Shown here: positions 24,005 through 33,833 of the stretch, one piece after another
How positions within the stretch are numbered: position 1 is the first letter of the stretch
Layout of the letters: each line of letters opens with the position of its first letter
Assembly (NCBI GenBank): GCA_946480915.1
Contig: CAMLLO010000046.1
Location: forward strand, 1 to 35,270
Direction of reading: 5' to 3'
Source: an uncultured Sphingobacteriaceae bacterium
Lineage (GTDB): Bacteria > Bacteroidota > Bacteroidia > Sphingobacteriales > Sphingobacteriaceae
DNA length: 35,270 nucleotides
The notes under the pieces: generated by a model
What the model saw: the letters and a program-made list of their open reading frames with translations, nothing else
Database searches by the model: none
Told to the model about the DNA's origin: nothing
Program-made: the position numbers and the translations under genes

Positions 24005-24565
24005 ATGGAAACATTACACGGAGCTACTGTGCACGAACAACTGCAAGAAATCGAACATATTAAAAAAGCAAGAGAGCTTGCGGCAAAACTGAAAGATACA
24101 AAGATTGCAATGCTTACAACAATTACTGAAGAGGGAAAATCACATGGCAGGCCAATGTATACTTTTGAGATGAAAGACGATGGCATAATTTGGCTGTTCA
24201 TCTCTAAAGATTCGAGGAAGGTTAAAGAAATTCAAGCCAATCCCAATGTACTTCTAAACTATAGCAACCCGCAACATGATTTATATGTAGCAGTTAATGG
24301 GATAGCTGAAATAAGTGAAGACACGGCTAAAATTGCAGAGCTGTGGAGCGACAGGTTTAAAATTTGGTTTCCTTACGGAAAAGATGATCCAAATTTATGT
24401 CTGTTAAGAATCGATCCGCAGGAAGCTGAGTACTGGGATACTCCTGATTTGCTACTTGCACAGGTAATTACCCTGGTTAAAAATACCATGAGTGGAAACC
24501 CTTATGTAGAAAGTGAGAACAAGAAGCTTGATTTTAAAGGCTCTGAAGATACCGCTATTCATTAA
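24005..24565 (+). CDS. Pyridoxamine 5'-phosphate oxidase-like general stress protein
   Basis: 186 residues. The split-barrel flavin-binding fold of the general stress protein 26 type is shown by KIAMLTTITEEGKSHGRPMY, IIWLFISKDSRKVKEIQANP, VLLNYSNPQHDLYVAVNGIA and WFPYGKDDPNLCLLRIDPQE. It likely binds FMN or FAD; substrate unknown. Monocistronic, transcribed away from the TonB receptor. Confidence 0.88.
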   Translation: METLHGATVHEQLQEIEHIKKARELAAKLKDTKIAMLTTITEEGKSHGRPMYTFEMKDDGIIWLFISKDSRKVKEIQANPNVLLNYSNPQHDLYVAVNGIAEISEDTAKIAELWSDRFKIWFPYGKDDPNLCLLRIDPQEAEYWDTPDLLLAQVITLVKNTMSGNPYVESENKKLDFKGSEDTAIH

Positions 24566-24729
24566 TTCAAAACCGGTCATTTCCTGATTTTTTCTAAGGT
24601 CTTTTTTAAACTTTCCGAAGGTGCTGAACTTTTGGAAAGTTCCTAAACATATGAATCTGTCAATGGATTCATCATCTACTCATTGCTCCAGTTGAAATTT
24701 TCGAGTTAAGTACAAATTGGAAAATTTTT

Positions 24730-24768
24730 AAAAAAGAATACCTCCAAACGGGGAGAATGGAGGCATTC
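24730..24768 (-). terminator. Terminator downstream of the isomerase-like gene
   Basis: On the minus strand, GAATGCCTCC (24768-24759) pairs with GGAGGTATTC (24745-24736), 9 of 10, with a 13-nt loop, followed by T6 (complement of 24730-24735). It lies about 85 bases past the stop at 24853. Confidence 0.75.
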
Positions 24769-24852
24769 AACTAACCAATTATAAACCTACTTTTAATACT
24801 TATTATCAGAAAAGGTAACCCGAAAAAAATCAATACCGATAATTTTTGCTGA

Positions 24853-26472
24853 TTAACTAAGTCTCACATCTCCGCAAAAATGAACCTGAATACCTAATGT
24901 GGCTAAAGCTGCTGCTTTAACTCTGCAAGCCTGATGCGATTTTTCTTCATCTGTGGCGTAGACAACCTGGATATGGTTTGCTTTATGTCTGCCCATCATC
25001 TGATCCCGGCTCACCCCTTTTAAAACACCGTGCATTATTGGCCATTGCGATGTTGTTTCCTGCCACCTGCGCTGAGTTTCCTCCTCAGGTAAAAGAACCG
25101 CCTCACCTACTCCCAAATCACAATGCAAAGCATTGTCCATTACATAAATTCTGCTCCACACAATATTGCCGGGTTTGCTGATTCCTTTTAAACTTCCTCC
25201 GCCAAGGCGGAAAAACATGGATGGTTGTCTTTCGCTGCTCGCCCCTTTATATCCGTCAATAAAATGAGCAGGAGGTGCAGCTCCCGAAATAAGAAAAACC
25301 CAAACAAATTCATCAATTGTTGAATCGGTATATTGCTGTCCCCAGCGCAAATCATGCAGGGTATTTTCTCCCGGCATTCCCAGCTCTTTCCATAAATGAT
25401 AGGTTACCAGTGCATCAATTCCTGCGCATTCGTCTACTTCATTAAAATGCGGCAAAGCTTCATTTTTATATAATTCTTTGCCTGACCCGGAATAAACAGG
25501 GGGGCGATCCTGGTTATTTAACAAGCCTTCGACAAGATCGCTGGCTGGGGTAAGATCTTTCAATCCCTGCTGATATTGAATGCCTATAGTATCACATCCA
25601 AATTCGTCGGCAATGCGAACAGCTGCTATATACATTTTGCACTGTTCCAGAGTTTGAGCTTCGGTAAGTTCAGTATTTCCGTCGGTACCCCAATTGAATT
25701 TTACACCTTTATTCAGCAGCCAGTTTAATACAGCCCGAGCTTCCTCGTCTTTTATTTCGAGCATTTTGGCGTACAAGCTCGACTGACTTAAACGTTCTTT
25801 AAATATTCCGGTTTTATGCAGCAGATCGTCGGGTACAATAGCGTTAAACATTCCCATACAACCTTCGTCGAACACGCCCATGATTGCTTTGTTTGCCATT
25901 AAGCGATCAGCAAAATCCTTACCTTTTTGAAGATCTGCGGCAGGGATCTTCGCGCTTGAAAACGCATTTACATGACTTTCATCATGATTTATTTTCCCGC
26001 TTGTTAACCATTCATTCAAACCTTTTGTAAAAAAATCATCCTCAAAATCTTCGCTCCACAATGTGCTGTAATTTACACCGGCTTTGGTTAACGAGCCATT
26101 TAAATTAAGCATACCAACCAGGCCGGGCCACTGACCGCTCCAATTTGCCAAGGTCAAAATCGGACCTTTATGAGTTGTTAGGCCAGCCAATACATGATGG
26201 GAATACTGCCAAACACTTTCGGCCACCACCAAGGGCGCATGTTTGTCGATATGCTTAAACACTTCAATCCCCATTCTTTGAGAATCGATAAATCCATGTC
26301 CCTTATCAGGATCAAATGGATGGGCTCTTTTGATTGTCCAGCCCTGTTTTTCTACTGCATTTCTAAACTGGCGCTCCATTTCTTCCTGAGCTGCCCAACA
26401 GTTCTGATTTGCGGCAATACGTAAATCTCCACTTGAAACAAGCCAAATTTCTTTATTCGTAATTTCTTTCAT
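24853..26472 (-). CDS. L-fucose/arabinose isomerase-fold protein, substrate unknown
   Basis: 539 residues, cytoplasmic. I recognise it as a fucose-isomerase-like protein: three-domain length (E. coli FucI is about 590), IWLVSSGDLRIAANQNCWAA at the start, VVAESVWQYSHHVLAGLTTH, VFDEGCMGMFNAIVPDDLL near 200-217, and a C-terminal GVSRDQMMGRHKANHIQVVY. Metal-dependent aldose-ketose isomerisation is the family role, but the sequence is clearly divergent from FucI and AraA, so the sugar cannot be named. It follows the symporter with an 86-bp gap, probably as a sugar uptake and isomerisation unit; a kinase and aldolase are missing nearby. Confidence 0.72.
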   Translation of the reverse strand: MKEITNKEIWLVSSGDLRIAANQNCWAAQEEMERQFRNAVEKQGWTIKRAHPFDPDKGHGFIDSQRMGIEVFKHIDKHAPLVVAESVWQYSHHVLAGLTTHKGPILTLANWSGQWPGLVGMLNLNGSLTKAGVNYSTLWSEDFEDDFFTKGLNEWLTSGKINHDESHVNAFSSAKIPAADLQKGKDFADRLMANKAIMGVFDEGCMGMFNAIVPDDLLHKTGIFKERLSQSSLYAKMLEIKDEEARAVLNWLLNKGVKFNWGTDGNTELTEAQTLEQCKMYIAAVRIADEFGCDTIGIQYQQGLKDLTPASDLVEGLLNNQDRPPVYSGSGKELYKNEALPHFNEVDECAGIDALVTYHLWKELGMPGENTLHDLRWGQQYTDSTIDEFVWVFLISGAAPPAHFIDGYKGASSERQPSMFFRLGGGSLKGISKPGNIVWSRIYVMDNALHCDLGVGEAVLLPEEETQRRWQETTSQWPIMHGVLKGVSRDQMMGRHKANHIQVVYATDEEKSHQACRVKAAALATLGIQVHFCGDVRLS

Positions 26473-26558
26473 ATTGTATCGGAATAATTAACATATCAGC
26501 AAATGGGGTTTAAATGATGTTTACCAAAGAAAATCTGGTAGTATTTTCAAATAACTTA

Positions 26559-28076
26559 TCATATCGCATCTACTTGCTCAATTTCTTTTGCCTTCTTGTG
26601 TCCAAACAAATTATAGACAAGAAAACCTGTTAAAAAGATGGCGGTGGTACCCACCACTATGGCGAGGTTAGTATGCAAAGGACTTTTAAAAGAAATCCAG
26701 GCGTCGTTTGTAAAGTATGTCGGCGACAAGCTAACCCAACAGATCGCCAAGGCACCCACAATCACACCTATGGCTGCATCTATGCTGCGAACTTTATCGG
26801 AAAAATAACCTAACAGAAACAGGCCGAGCATACCGCCACTAAATATTGATGATAGAGCCCACCATGCATCTAAGGCGCTCTTAACACGAGTCATCGCCAG
26901 AGCAGCCCCGATTCCGATAATGCCCATTGCTGTTGATGCGATATATAAAACCTTCAACAAACTTCTTTGCGAGCCATTTTTATTAAAGTAGCGTTGATAA
27001 TAATCCGTCAGGATAACTGTAGCAGTGCTGTTTAAACTCGTCGAAATCGTACTCATACCTGCAGCAAAAATAGAAGCCACTAACAATCCGGTTAGACCTT
27101 TTGGAAGTCCATGCACGATAAAGTACGGAAACACCTTATCGGCTTTATCCATCGACCGCAGCTCGGCAGGCAACAGATCTGGATGTACCTTGTAATATGC
27201 AAACAAAGCGGTACCAATAATAAAAAACAACAATGAAACTGGGATATATAGCAAGCTGCCAAACCATGTAGAAAAATTGGCTTCCTTTAATGAATTTGTG
27301 GTCATATAGCGCTGTACATAATTTTGATCGATTCCAAAATTTTGCACATTAATAAACAAGCCATAAATCAATATCACCCAGAACGTTGAATTCGAGAAAT
27401 TCAAATCGAAACTGCCCAGGCTGGTTTTATGAAACTCTTTTGCGATGGCAACAGTTTGCATTGGGCCTTCGGGCATAGAAAACAGCAAAACCAAAGCACA
27501 GGTTAAAGCACCCACAATTAAAACAATGCCTTGAATGGCATCCGTCCAGATAACAGCCTGTATGCCCCCAAGCATCGAATAAAGCAATACACACACTCCG
27601 GTACAAATTATAATTAAAGAGAGATCCCAACCAAAAAGTGCATTCATGGGCAAAGCCAGTAAATACATTATAGATCCCATACGGGCGATTTGCGTCAACA
27701 AATAGCATACAGAAGCATAAATTCTGGCCCAGGGGCCGAAACGTTTTTCCAGAAAAGTATAGGCTGACGGGCTATTCACTTTTCTATATAGGGGTACAAA
27801 AAACTTTACCGCCATATAAGATGCAACTGGTATAGACAAGCTAAACACAAAACCGTTCCAATTGGTTAGATAAGCATTGCCCGGTAATGCCAGGAAACTG
27901 ATACTGCTAACAAAAGTCGCGAAAATCGACATTCCAACGGCCCAGGCAGGTAAGCTTCCTCCTCCGGATGTGTACGAATCGGCAGATTTATTTTTAAAAT
28001 AAAAAGAACATCCAAAAAGGATAATTCCTAACATATAAATCAGGAAAACACATAGATCCAGAACGGGCATATTCAT
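26559..28076 (-). CDS. Sodium:solute symporter (SSS family)
   Basis: 505 residues with about 13 membrane helices. GGGSLPAWAVGMSIFATFVS near the start, then LGGIQAVIWTDAIQGIVLI and IFAAGMSTISTSLNSTATVI are SSS-family landmarks (sodium sites lie in the first and the last of these). No SSS-type sensor kinase extension. Transcribed first, followed by the isomerase-like gene; sugar or sugar-acid uptake is inferred. Confidence 0.88.
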   Translation of the reverse strand: MNMPVLDLCVFLIYMLGIILFGCSFYFKNKSADSYTSGGGSLPAWAVGMSIFATFVSSISFLALPGNAYLTNWNGFVFSLSIPVASYMAVKFFVPLYRKVNSPSAYTFLEKRFGPWARIYASVCYLLTQIARMGSIMYLLALPMNALFGWDLSLIIICTGVCVLLYSMLGGIQAVIWTDAIQGIVLIVGALTCALVLLFSMPEGPMQTVAIAKEFHKTSLGSFDLNFSNSTFWVILIYGLFINVQNFGIDQNYVQRYMTTNSLKEANFSTWFGSLLYIPVSLLFFIIGTALFAYYKVHPDLLPAELRSMDKADKVFPYFIVHGLPKGLTGLLVASIFAAGMSTISTSLNSTATVILTDYYQRYFNKNGSQRSLLKVLYIASTAMGIIGIGAALAMTRVKSALDAWWALSSIFSGGMLGLFLLGYFSDKVRSIDAAIGVIVGALAICWVSLSPTYFTNDAWISFKSPLHTNLAIVVGTTAIFLTGFLVYNLFGHKKAKEIEQVDAI

Positions 28077-28180
28077 ATGACGATAGTTTATTTTGGTTTA
28101 TCCGGAAATTATTCAAAATCCCCAATGAATTAACTGATTAATAGGTCAGATTCGCAGATCAACCGATCAATACATATTTT

Positions 28181-28188
28181 CAAACATA
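28181..28188 (-). promoter_or_regulatory. Candidate -7 element TATGTTTG for the symporter operon
   Basis: An exact TAnnTTTG on the minus strand about 105 bases before the symporter start. No good TTTG at the -33 spacing is visible, so support is partial. Confidence 0.35.
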
Positions 28189-28321
28189 GCCGGAAATAAA
28201 GACTGCATTATGTAGATTATTTGCAAGACTTTATAGAAATTTATCATAAACGAGCATCAATGCCCGATTTTGGGTTGAAGAAAAGGGAATCTGCAATGAA
28301 ATAAAAAAACCTGAGGAGCTT

Positions 28322-30682
28322 TTACAAATAAACATACGTAATCCCGTCGCCACCCCTGTCGGCATGCTCATCTTCGATACGGGAAACCTGAGAATACTTG
28401 CGCAAATATTCGCGTATTAATTTTCTTAAAATACCATCTCCCTTGCCATGAATGATCTTCAAATTTGAAAACCCCATCATCAATGCCCGGTCAAGATATT
28501 TCTCAATTTCAAACAAAGCTTCTTCACCGCGCAAACCTCTTACATCTATCTCAGGATTAAACTGCGCTATTGCATCAGAAACCTGGGACGAATAAGATCG
28601 GCGGATCTCCTTTGGAACTTCCTTGCTTGCTATTTTTTGTACACGTTTACGTTTAACGACTGAGCGAAGATCGCCCATGGCTAAAATGACGTTATCTTTG
28701 GTAATATCCATTACCTGACCCACGGTTTCAGAATCTTCAAGTCTTACCCAATCACCTGGTTTTAACACAGATGTATCTTCCTGTGATTTAATAATAGATT
28801 CTTTTACAGTATTTTTCTGTAATTCGTGCTGCAGGTTTTGCCGAAGCTTTTGAGTTTTTTCTTTATCAGCTTTGCTTTCGCGAATTTCTGAAATAGTATT
28901 CTCTACCAGCTTATTGGCGTTTATGATGATGTTTTGAGCTTCCTTCTTAGCTTCTTTTAAAATACCTTTTTTGTTTTCGTCGAGATAGGCTTTCAACTTC
29001 TCATTCTCTTCGAGAAGCACATTAACACGCTTCTGCTGTTTCTCCAGAGCTATTTTCTTTTCAAGTATTTCTTTTTTATCGCGTTCAAGATCAACCAATA
29101 AGGTATCCACCTTCTTTTGATAAACCCCTATTTTATTTTTAGCGGCATTGATCACGTTTTGTGGAAGTCCGATTTTCTGAGCAATTTCAAACGCATACGA
29201 ACTGCCGGGCTTCCCCATTTCGAGAATGTATAAAGGCTGCATCTTAAGATTATCAAAAATCATGGAAGCGTTTTCCAATCCTTCGGCAGCATTTGCATAC
29301 ACCTTCAAATTAGAATAATGCGTTGTAACAACTCCGCGAATGTGCTTTCTGTTCAATGATTCCAGAACCGCTTCGGCAATGGGTCCGCCAAATTGCGGAT
29401 CAGTACCTGTACCAAATTCATCAATAAGTACTAATGTTTTACCCCCGGCATTTTCAACAAAGTATTTCATTTTTGAAAGATGGGCGCTGTACGTACTCAA
29501 GTCGCTCTCTATTGACTGATCGTCGCCGATATCTGCAAATACCTGTTTAAATATCCCCAGCTTCGAACTTTCGTCAGCCGGAATAAGCAAGCCCGCCTGC
29601 ACCATAATCTGTAATAAACCAACAGTTTTCATAGCCACGGATTTACCACCGGCATTGGGCCCAGAAAGGACTACCACCCGCTGCTGATCATCAATCTTTA
29701 TATTTAAAGGAACAACAGAAGTGCCCTCTTTCTTCAAATTTAAATACAATAAAGGATGATGAGCATTCACCAGATTAAGTTCGGGAGTTTGCAGCAAAAC
29801 AGGCATCTCCGCTTCTATCTGCTGAGCGAAAAGAGCTTTCGCTCTTACAAAATCAAGCTTTGTTAATAAACCATGATACGAAAGCAATAAAGGCACATAG
29901 GGCCTCAGCTCATTACTCAATCCAGTTAAAATTTTAACGATCTCACGGCGTTTATCAAACTCCAGATCACGAACCAGGTTATTTAACTGAAAAACTTCTT
30001 CCGGCTCCATGTAAACTGTCTGGCCCGAAGCTGATTCGTCATGAATAAAACCCTTCAGCTTACGTTTGTTTTCTGCCAGGATCGGGATACATAAGCGCCC
30101 ATCGCGAATCGTTAAATTCCCATCTGCTGTCCAGCCATTATTCTGCGCGTTCTTAAAAATCTGATCAACCTTTTTCCGTGCATCCGATTCGGCTTTGGCG
30201 ATACCTGATGTTATTTGCTGTAGTTCAACAGAAGCATTCGGACGAATCTTTCCTTTTTCATCAATTACAGCCTCTATGCTTTTTATAATTTTCTTTTCGA
30301 TAGGGAGATGTTCAAACAAGCCTTCCAGGTTGGGATACCTGCCTTCCCTTTCATTAAAATAGTTAATAACCGAAAAAACAGTTTGTAATGAGAGGAGAAT
30401 TTGATGTAGCTCCGCTTCGTTAAGAAAGCTCCCTTCAACTCTTATTTTCTCTGCTAATGACTTAATATCAAATAAATGGCGAATGTGCAAAGGCGCATCA
30501 TTTTCCAGAATATCTTTGAATTCCTTAGTTTGTCGTAGAAACTTATTAATCTGATCAAAGCTGGTCATCATTTGAATACGATCGACCATTTGCCTTCCCA
30601 TATCACTCAGGCACTGAGCTTTTATAAGCGACTTAATTTCTGAAAATCCGAGTTTATCTGATGCGTTTTGCGGGTAAATCAT
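28322..30682 (-). CDS. mutS2: Endonuclease MutS2
   Basis: 786 residues. The MutS core with ATPase motifs VLSGPNAGGKSVAMKTVGLL (Walker A near 340) and LIDEFGTGTDPQFGG (Walker B near 420) and TTHYSNLKVYANA; a long coiled-coil arm at about 510-640 rich in Lys/Glu; and a C-terminal Smr nuclease domain (about 710-786: IDVRGLRGEEAL, LKIIHGKGDGILR). It lacks the mismatch-recognition domain of MutS1; the family acts on recombination intermediates or collided ribosomes. The start overlaps the upstream DUF4296 gene by 29 bp. Confidence 0.96.
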   Translation of the reverse strand: MIYPQNASDKLGFSEIKSLIKAQCLSDMGRQMVDRIQMMTSFDQINKFLRQTKEFKDILENDAPLHIRHLFDIKSLAEKIRVEGSFLNEAELHQILLSLQTVFSVINYFNEREGRYPNLEGLFEHLPIEKKIIKSIEAVIDEKGKIRPNASVELQQITSGIAKAESDARKKVDQIFKNAQNNGWTADGNLTIRDGRLCIPILAENKRKLKGFIHDESASGQTVYMEPEEVFQLNNLVRDLEFDKRREIVKILTGLSNELRPYVPLLLSYHGLLTKLDFVRAKALFAQQIEAEMPVLLQTPELNLVNAHHPLLYLNLKKEGTSVVPLNIKIDDQQRVVVLSGPNAGGKSVAMKTVGLLQIMVQAGLLIPADESSKLGIFKQVFADIGDDQSIESDLSTYSAHLSKMKYFVENAGGKTLVLIDEFGTGTDPQFGGPIAEAVLESLNRKHIRGVVTTHYSNLKVYANAAEGLENASMIFDNLKMQPLYILEMGKPGSSYAFEIAQKIGLPQNVINAAKNKIGVYQKKVDTLLVDLERDKKEILEKKIALEKQQKRVNVLLEENEKLKAYLDENKKGILKEAKKEAQNIIINANKLVENTISEIRESKADKEKTQKLRQNLQHELQKNTVKESIIKSQEDTSVLKPGDWVRLEDSETVGQVMDITKDNVILAMGDLRSVVKRKRVQKIASKEVPKEIRRSYSSQVSDAIAQFNPEIDVRGLRGEEALFEIEKYLDRALMMGFSNLKIIHGKGDGILRKLIREYLRKYSQVSRIEDEHADRGGDGITYVYL

Positions 30683-31286
30683 TCTTTCTCTGTTCCTTCT
30701 TCAATACAGAATCTTTTCTTAAGGAATCGGCTTTTAAAGTATCAACTTTCTTTTTAACGGTTTTTTTTGCTGTAGGATATTTTTTCAGGATTTTTAAATA
30801 TGCATCTGCCGGAGAGGTATAATTCGGCAGGTCAAATTCATACTTTCCTTTTAACATTTTAGCGCGGGTGCTGTCAATCCTTGCTTTCCTTCGTTGCGCT
30901 TCCTCCTGCTGTTTAAACTTAAGAGAAGCTATTTTTTGAATCCGATCTAGCCGTGCCCGTTCGTTCTTATCAAACTTTGTTAAATTCAATTCGACCTGCT
31001 TGTACATTAATTCAAGTTCCTCTGGTCGCTCTGAGTAATATGTCAAGGTTTTTCTTAATCCAACCGAATCAGTATCGTATTTTTTATATAAAGCTTTGTA
31101 AATGGTCGCGCTTTTCTGCTTACTGCTATCGCTGTTATCATAAAACATAGATGCATAGCCATTTGCAAGATGCAAATCCGTTAATAAAGCAATCATTTTC
31201 TTTTTAGGGATGATCCCTTCAGGGACATCCTTACCACAGGCAGAAAAAAAAACGTAAACAAAAAACAATAGTAGTAAGCGCCTCAT
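30654..31286 (-). CDS. DUF4296 lipoprotein
   Basis: 210 residues. Signal peptide with lipobox FSAC (Cys17), then GIIPKKKMIALLTDLHLANG and YKALYKKYDTDSVGLRKTLT, the DUF4296 core. The C-terminal third is extremely Lys-rich and charged, probably disordered. Found across Bacteroidetes; function unknown. It overlaps mutS2 by 29 bp (its C-terminus encodes the mutS2 start in another frame). Confidence 0.88.
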   Translation of the reverse strand: MRRLLLLFFVYVFFSACGKDVPEGIIPKKKMIALLTDLHLANGYASMFYDNSDSSKQKSATIYKALYKKYDTDSVGLRKTLTYYSERPEELELMYKQVELNLTKFDKNERARLDRIQKIASLKFKQQEEAQRRKARIDSTRAKMLKGKYEFDLPNYTSPADAYLKILKKYPTAKKTVKKKVDTLKADSLRKDSVLKKEQRKNDLPAKRIR

Positions 31287-31293
31287 TTGTTAA

Positions 31294-31316
31294 TTTAGCA
31301 GGAAATTTTTGCTAAA
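31294..31316. promoter_or_regulatory. Perfect inverted repeat TTTAGCA-N9-TGCTAAA between divergent genes
   Basis: Seven-base arms (31294-31300 and 31310-31316) fill most of the 41-bp gap between the DUF4296 and yggS starts. Could be a shared operator or part of overlapping promoters; no full TAnnTTTG is visible. Confidence 0.35.
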
Positions 31317-31327
31317 AATACATATAA

Positions 31328-32017
31328 ATGAGCATTGCAGCCAATCTGACGAAATTAAAGAGGGAATTAGATTCTTATGACGCGAAACTTATTGCCGTTT
31401 CGAAAACTAAATCTAATGAAGAGATTATGGAAGCTTACAATGCCGGACAACGGATATTTGGAGAGAACCAGGTTCAGGAACTGGCAGACAAATACGAACA
31501 TCTTCCTAAAGACATCGAATGGCACTTAATCGGTCATTTACAAACTAACAAGGTTAAATACATAGCTCCATTTATATCTCTTATACATTCTGTCGATAGC
31601 TTGAAGCTTCTCATAGAAATCAATAAACAAGCGATAAAAAACAAGCGCATCATCGACTGCCTTTTGCAGGTTTACATTGCTGATGAAGACACGAAATTTG
31701 GCCTGGGCTATGATGAAACGATTGAACTGCTTCGCTCTGAGGAATATGCTCAGTTAAAAAATATCCGGATTGTTGGCTTGATGGGCATTGCCACCAACAC
31801 CAAGCTCGAAAAGCAAATAAATGATGAGTTTAATGAGTTAAAAGTATTTTTTGAGGGTATTAAGCAAAGCTTTTTCAGAAAAGAGGAATCATTTAAAGAA
31901 ATTTCCATGGGTATGTCGGGAGATTATAAAATAGCTCTTGAAAACGGAAGCACAATGATTCGCGTGGGCAGCACTATTTTTGGCAATAGGGTTACTCCGC
32001 ACTGGAAGAATAATTAA
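31328..32017 (+). CDS. yggS: YggS/PROSC-family pyridoxal phosphate homeostasis protein
   Basis: 229 residues, single alanine-racemase-like TIM barrel. The PLP lysine is K26 in LIAVSKTKS; FGENQVQELADKY, EWHLIGHLQTNKVKYI, LIHSVDSLKLL, VGLMGIAT, EISMGMSGDYKIALENGSTM and IRVGSTIFGNR are all family signatures. It binds PLP and buffers its supply; no known catalysis. First gene of a rightward run. Confidence 0.96.
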   Translation: MSIAANLTKLKRELDSYDAKLIAVSKTKSNEEIMEAYNAGQRIFGENQVQELADKYEHLPKDIEWHLIGHLQTNKVKYIAPFISLIHSVDSLKLLIEINKQAIKNKRIIDCLLQVYIADEDTKFGLGYDETIELLRSEEYAQLKNIRIVGLMGIATNTKLEKQINDEFNELKVFFEGIKQSFFRKEESFKEISMGMSGDYKIALENGSTMIRVGSTIFGNRVTPHWKNN

Positions 32018-32055
32018 AAAAAATTCAAAAGGGAAAATTCAAAAATTAAAAACTG

Positions 32056-32529
32056 ATGCTCTTTAATATTCGCGAGGCACAAAAAGAAGATTGCAGCAGA
32101 TTACTTGAACTCGTTCGCCAATTAGCAGATTATGAACGGGCTCCGCAGGAAGTCACGGTTACCCTTCAAGAGTTTGAAGATGCCGGATTTGGAACAAAGC
32201 CTGTCTGGAAAGCTTTCGTCGCCGAAGTGGAAGGAAAGATTGAAGGCTTTGCCCTTTATTATATACGGTACTCTACATGGAAAGGCTCCAGGCTGTTTCT
32301 GGAAGACCTGTATATAACAGAACACATGCGAGGAAAGGGCATCGGAAAAATATTATTCGAAACCATTATTGCCGAGGCGAAAGAAAAAGGCTTTAATGGA
32401 ATGACCTGGCAGGTGTTAGACTGGAACCAGCCAGCCATAAATTTCTATAACAAATACGGTTCGGCGTTCGATGCCGAATGGATAAACGCCTCATTGTCTA
32501 AAGAACAATTAGAAGCATTCTTAGGTTGA
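32056..32529 (+). CDS. GNAT acetyltransferase, spermidine/thialysine acetyltransferase-like
   Basis: 157 residues. IREAQKEDCSRLLELVRQLA DYE at the start, AFVAEVEGKIEGFALYYIRY, LFLEDLYITEHMRGKGIGK (acetyl-CoA loop RGKGIGK near 92-98) and VLDWNQPAINFYNKYGS align well by eye with eukaryotic SSAT1/SSAT2. The acceptor is likely a polyamine or a lysine analogue; not proven. 38 bp after yggS and 29 bp before the aspartate kinase. Confidence 0.88.
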   Translation: MLFNIREAQKEDCSRLLELVRQLADYERAPQEVTVTLQEFEDAGFGTKPVWKAFVAEVEGKIEGFALYYIRYSTWKGSRLFLEDLYITEHMRGKGIGKILFETIIAEAKEKGFNGMTWQVLDWNQPAINFYNKYGSAFDAEWINASLSKEQLEAFLG

Positions 32530-32558
32530 TGTAACCGGTATAGACACACATTCGATAA

Positions 32559-33824
32559 ATGATAAACGTATTCAAATTTGGTGGTGCATCAGTAAAAGAT
32601 GCAGATGGAATTAAAAATCTTGCTAAAATAATCGAGCTTAATAAAGATAAACAATTGTTAATAGTTGTTTCTGCAATGGGTAAAACCACCAACGCGCTCG
32701 AAGATCTCACCAAGGCATACGCGGATCAGAAAGCCGATGTACAGCAAATATTCAGCAACATAAAATCGTTTCACCAAAACATTTTACTCCAACTATTTGA
32801 AGATAAGAACCATCCTGTTTATGATGAAATTGAGAACAGCTTTGTAGAAATCGACTGGATTCTTGAAGATGAACCGCATGATGAATTTGATTTCATCTAC
32901 GATCAATTGGTATCGATGGGCGAACTTATTTCTACGAAAATAGTAAACGCTTATCTAAATCATGTTGGAATAAAAAGCAAGTGGCTGGATGCAAGAAGTT
33001 TTATTCACACCGATAATTCCTACCGGGAAGGAAACGTAGACTGGGACAAAACCTGCAAGTCGATTGAAAAAAATGTACCGCAGATCATCCAGGGTCAAGT
33101 TGCCGTTACGCAGGGATTTATCGGAGGAACATCCGAGAACTTCACCACCACACTTGGTCGTGAAGGATCGGATTATACAGCAGCGATATTTGCGGCCTGC
33201 CTAAATGCAGAAGCAGTTACCATATGGAAAGATGTTCCAGGCGTTTTGAATGCAGATCCTAAATTATTTCCGGACACGTTGAAGTATGAAGAACTATCCT
33301 ATCGGGAGGCATTGGAAATGACTTTCTACGGCGCCACTGTAATTCATCCCAAAACAATAAAACCATTACAAAACGCGAAAATTCCGTTACTGGTAAAGCC
33401 TTTCCTTTCGCCTTTAGAAAGCGGAACCTGCATACAAGAGAGTCAGGTAAAAATTACGCAGCCTGCGATAATTCTAAAAAATAACCAGGTACTTCTGACC
33501 GTGTCGACGCCCGACCTATCGTTTATAACCGAAGATCATTTATGCGACCTGTACGGGATCTTTGCAGACAAGCATGTACGGATTAATATGATGCAATTGT
33601 CGGCAATAAGTTATTCAGCTTGCTTTGATGCTGACGAGCGAAAGTTTCCCAAATTGATAACAGCACTCGAAAATAAATTTAAGCTCAAATACAATACAGG
33701 TTTAGAATTATTAACCGTTAGACATTTCAACAAGGAGGTCATTAAGAATCTTACAGAAAACAAAACAGTACTGTTAAAACAAACCAGCAGGCACACTGCA
33801 CAAATGGTGTTAAAAAACACTTAA
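32559..33824 (+). CDS. lysC: Aspartate kinase
   Basis: 421 residues. KFGGASV at 6-12 (usual KFGGTSV), VVSAMGKTTNAL, LGREGSDYTAAIFAACLNAE, WKDVPGVLNADPKLFPDTL, YREALEMTFYGATVIHPKTI and LVKPFLSPLESGTCI are the kinase blocks. The last about 120 residues are a shortened regulatory region with ACT-type LLTVSTPDLSFI. It has no homoserine dehydrogenase fused. Catalyses aspartate to aspartyl phosphate, first step to lysine, methionine and threonine. Slightly shorter than LysC of E. coli (449). Confidence 0.94.
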   Translation: MINVFKFGGASVKDADGIKNLAKIIELNKDKQLLIVVSAMGKTTNALEDLTKAYADQKADVQQIFSNIKSFHQNILLQLFEDKNHPVYDEIENSFVEIDWILEDEPHDEFDFIYDQLVSMGELISTKIVNAYLNHVGIKSKWLDARSFIHTDNSYREGNVDWDKTCKSIEKNVPQIIQGQVAVTQGFIGGTSENFTTTLGREGSDYTAAIFAACLNAEAVTIWKDVPGVLNADPKLFPDTLKYEELSYREALEMTFYGATVIHPKTIKPLQNAKIPLLVKPFLSPLESGTCIQESQVKITQPAIILKNNQVLLTVSTPDLSFITEDHLCDLYGIFADKHVRINMMQLSAISYSACFDADERKFPKLITALENKFKLKYNTGLELLTVRHFNKEVIKNLTENKTVLLKQTSRHTAQMVLKNT

Positions 33825-33833
33825 TCGAGAAAT

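Noticed and set aside
28301..28321. Terminator after mutS2 (CCTGAGGAGC with T-run on minus)
   Set aside because: The T-run is good but the only stem is about 3 bp; too weak to call.
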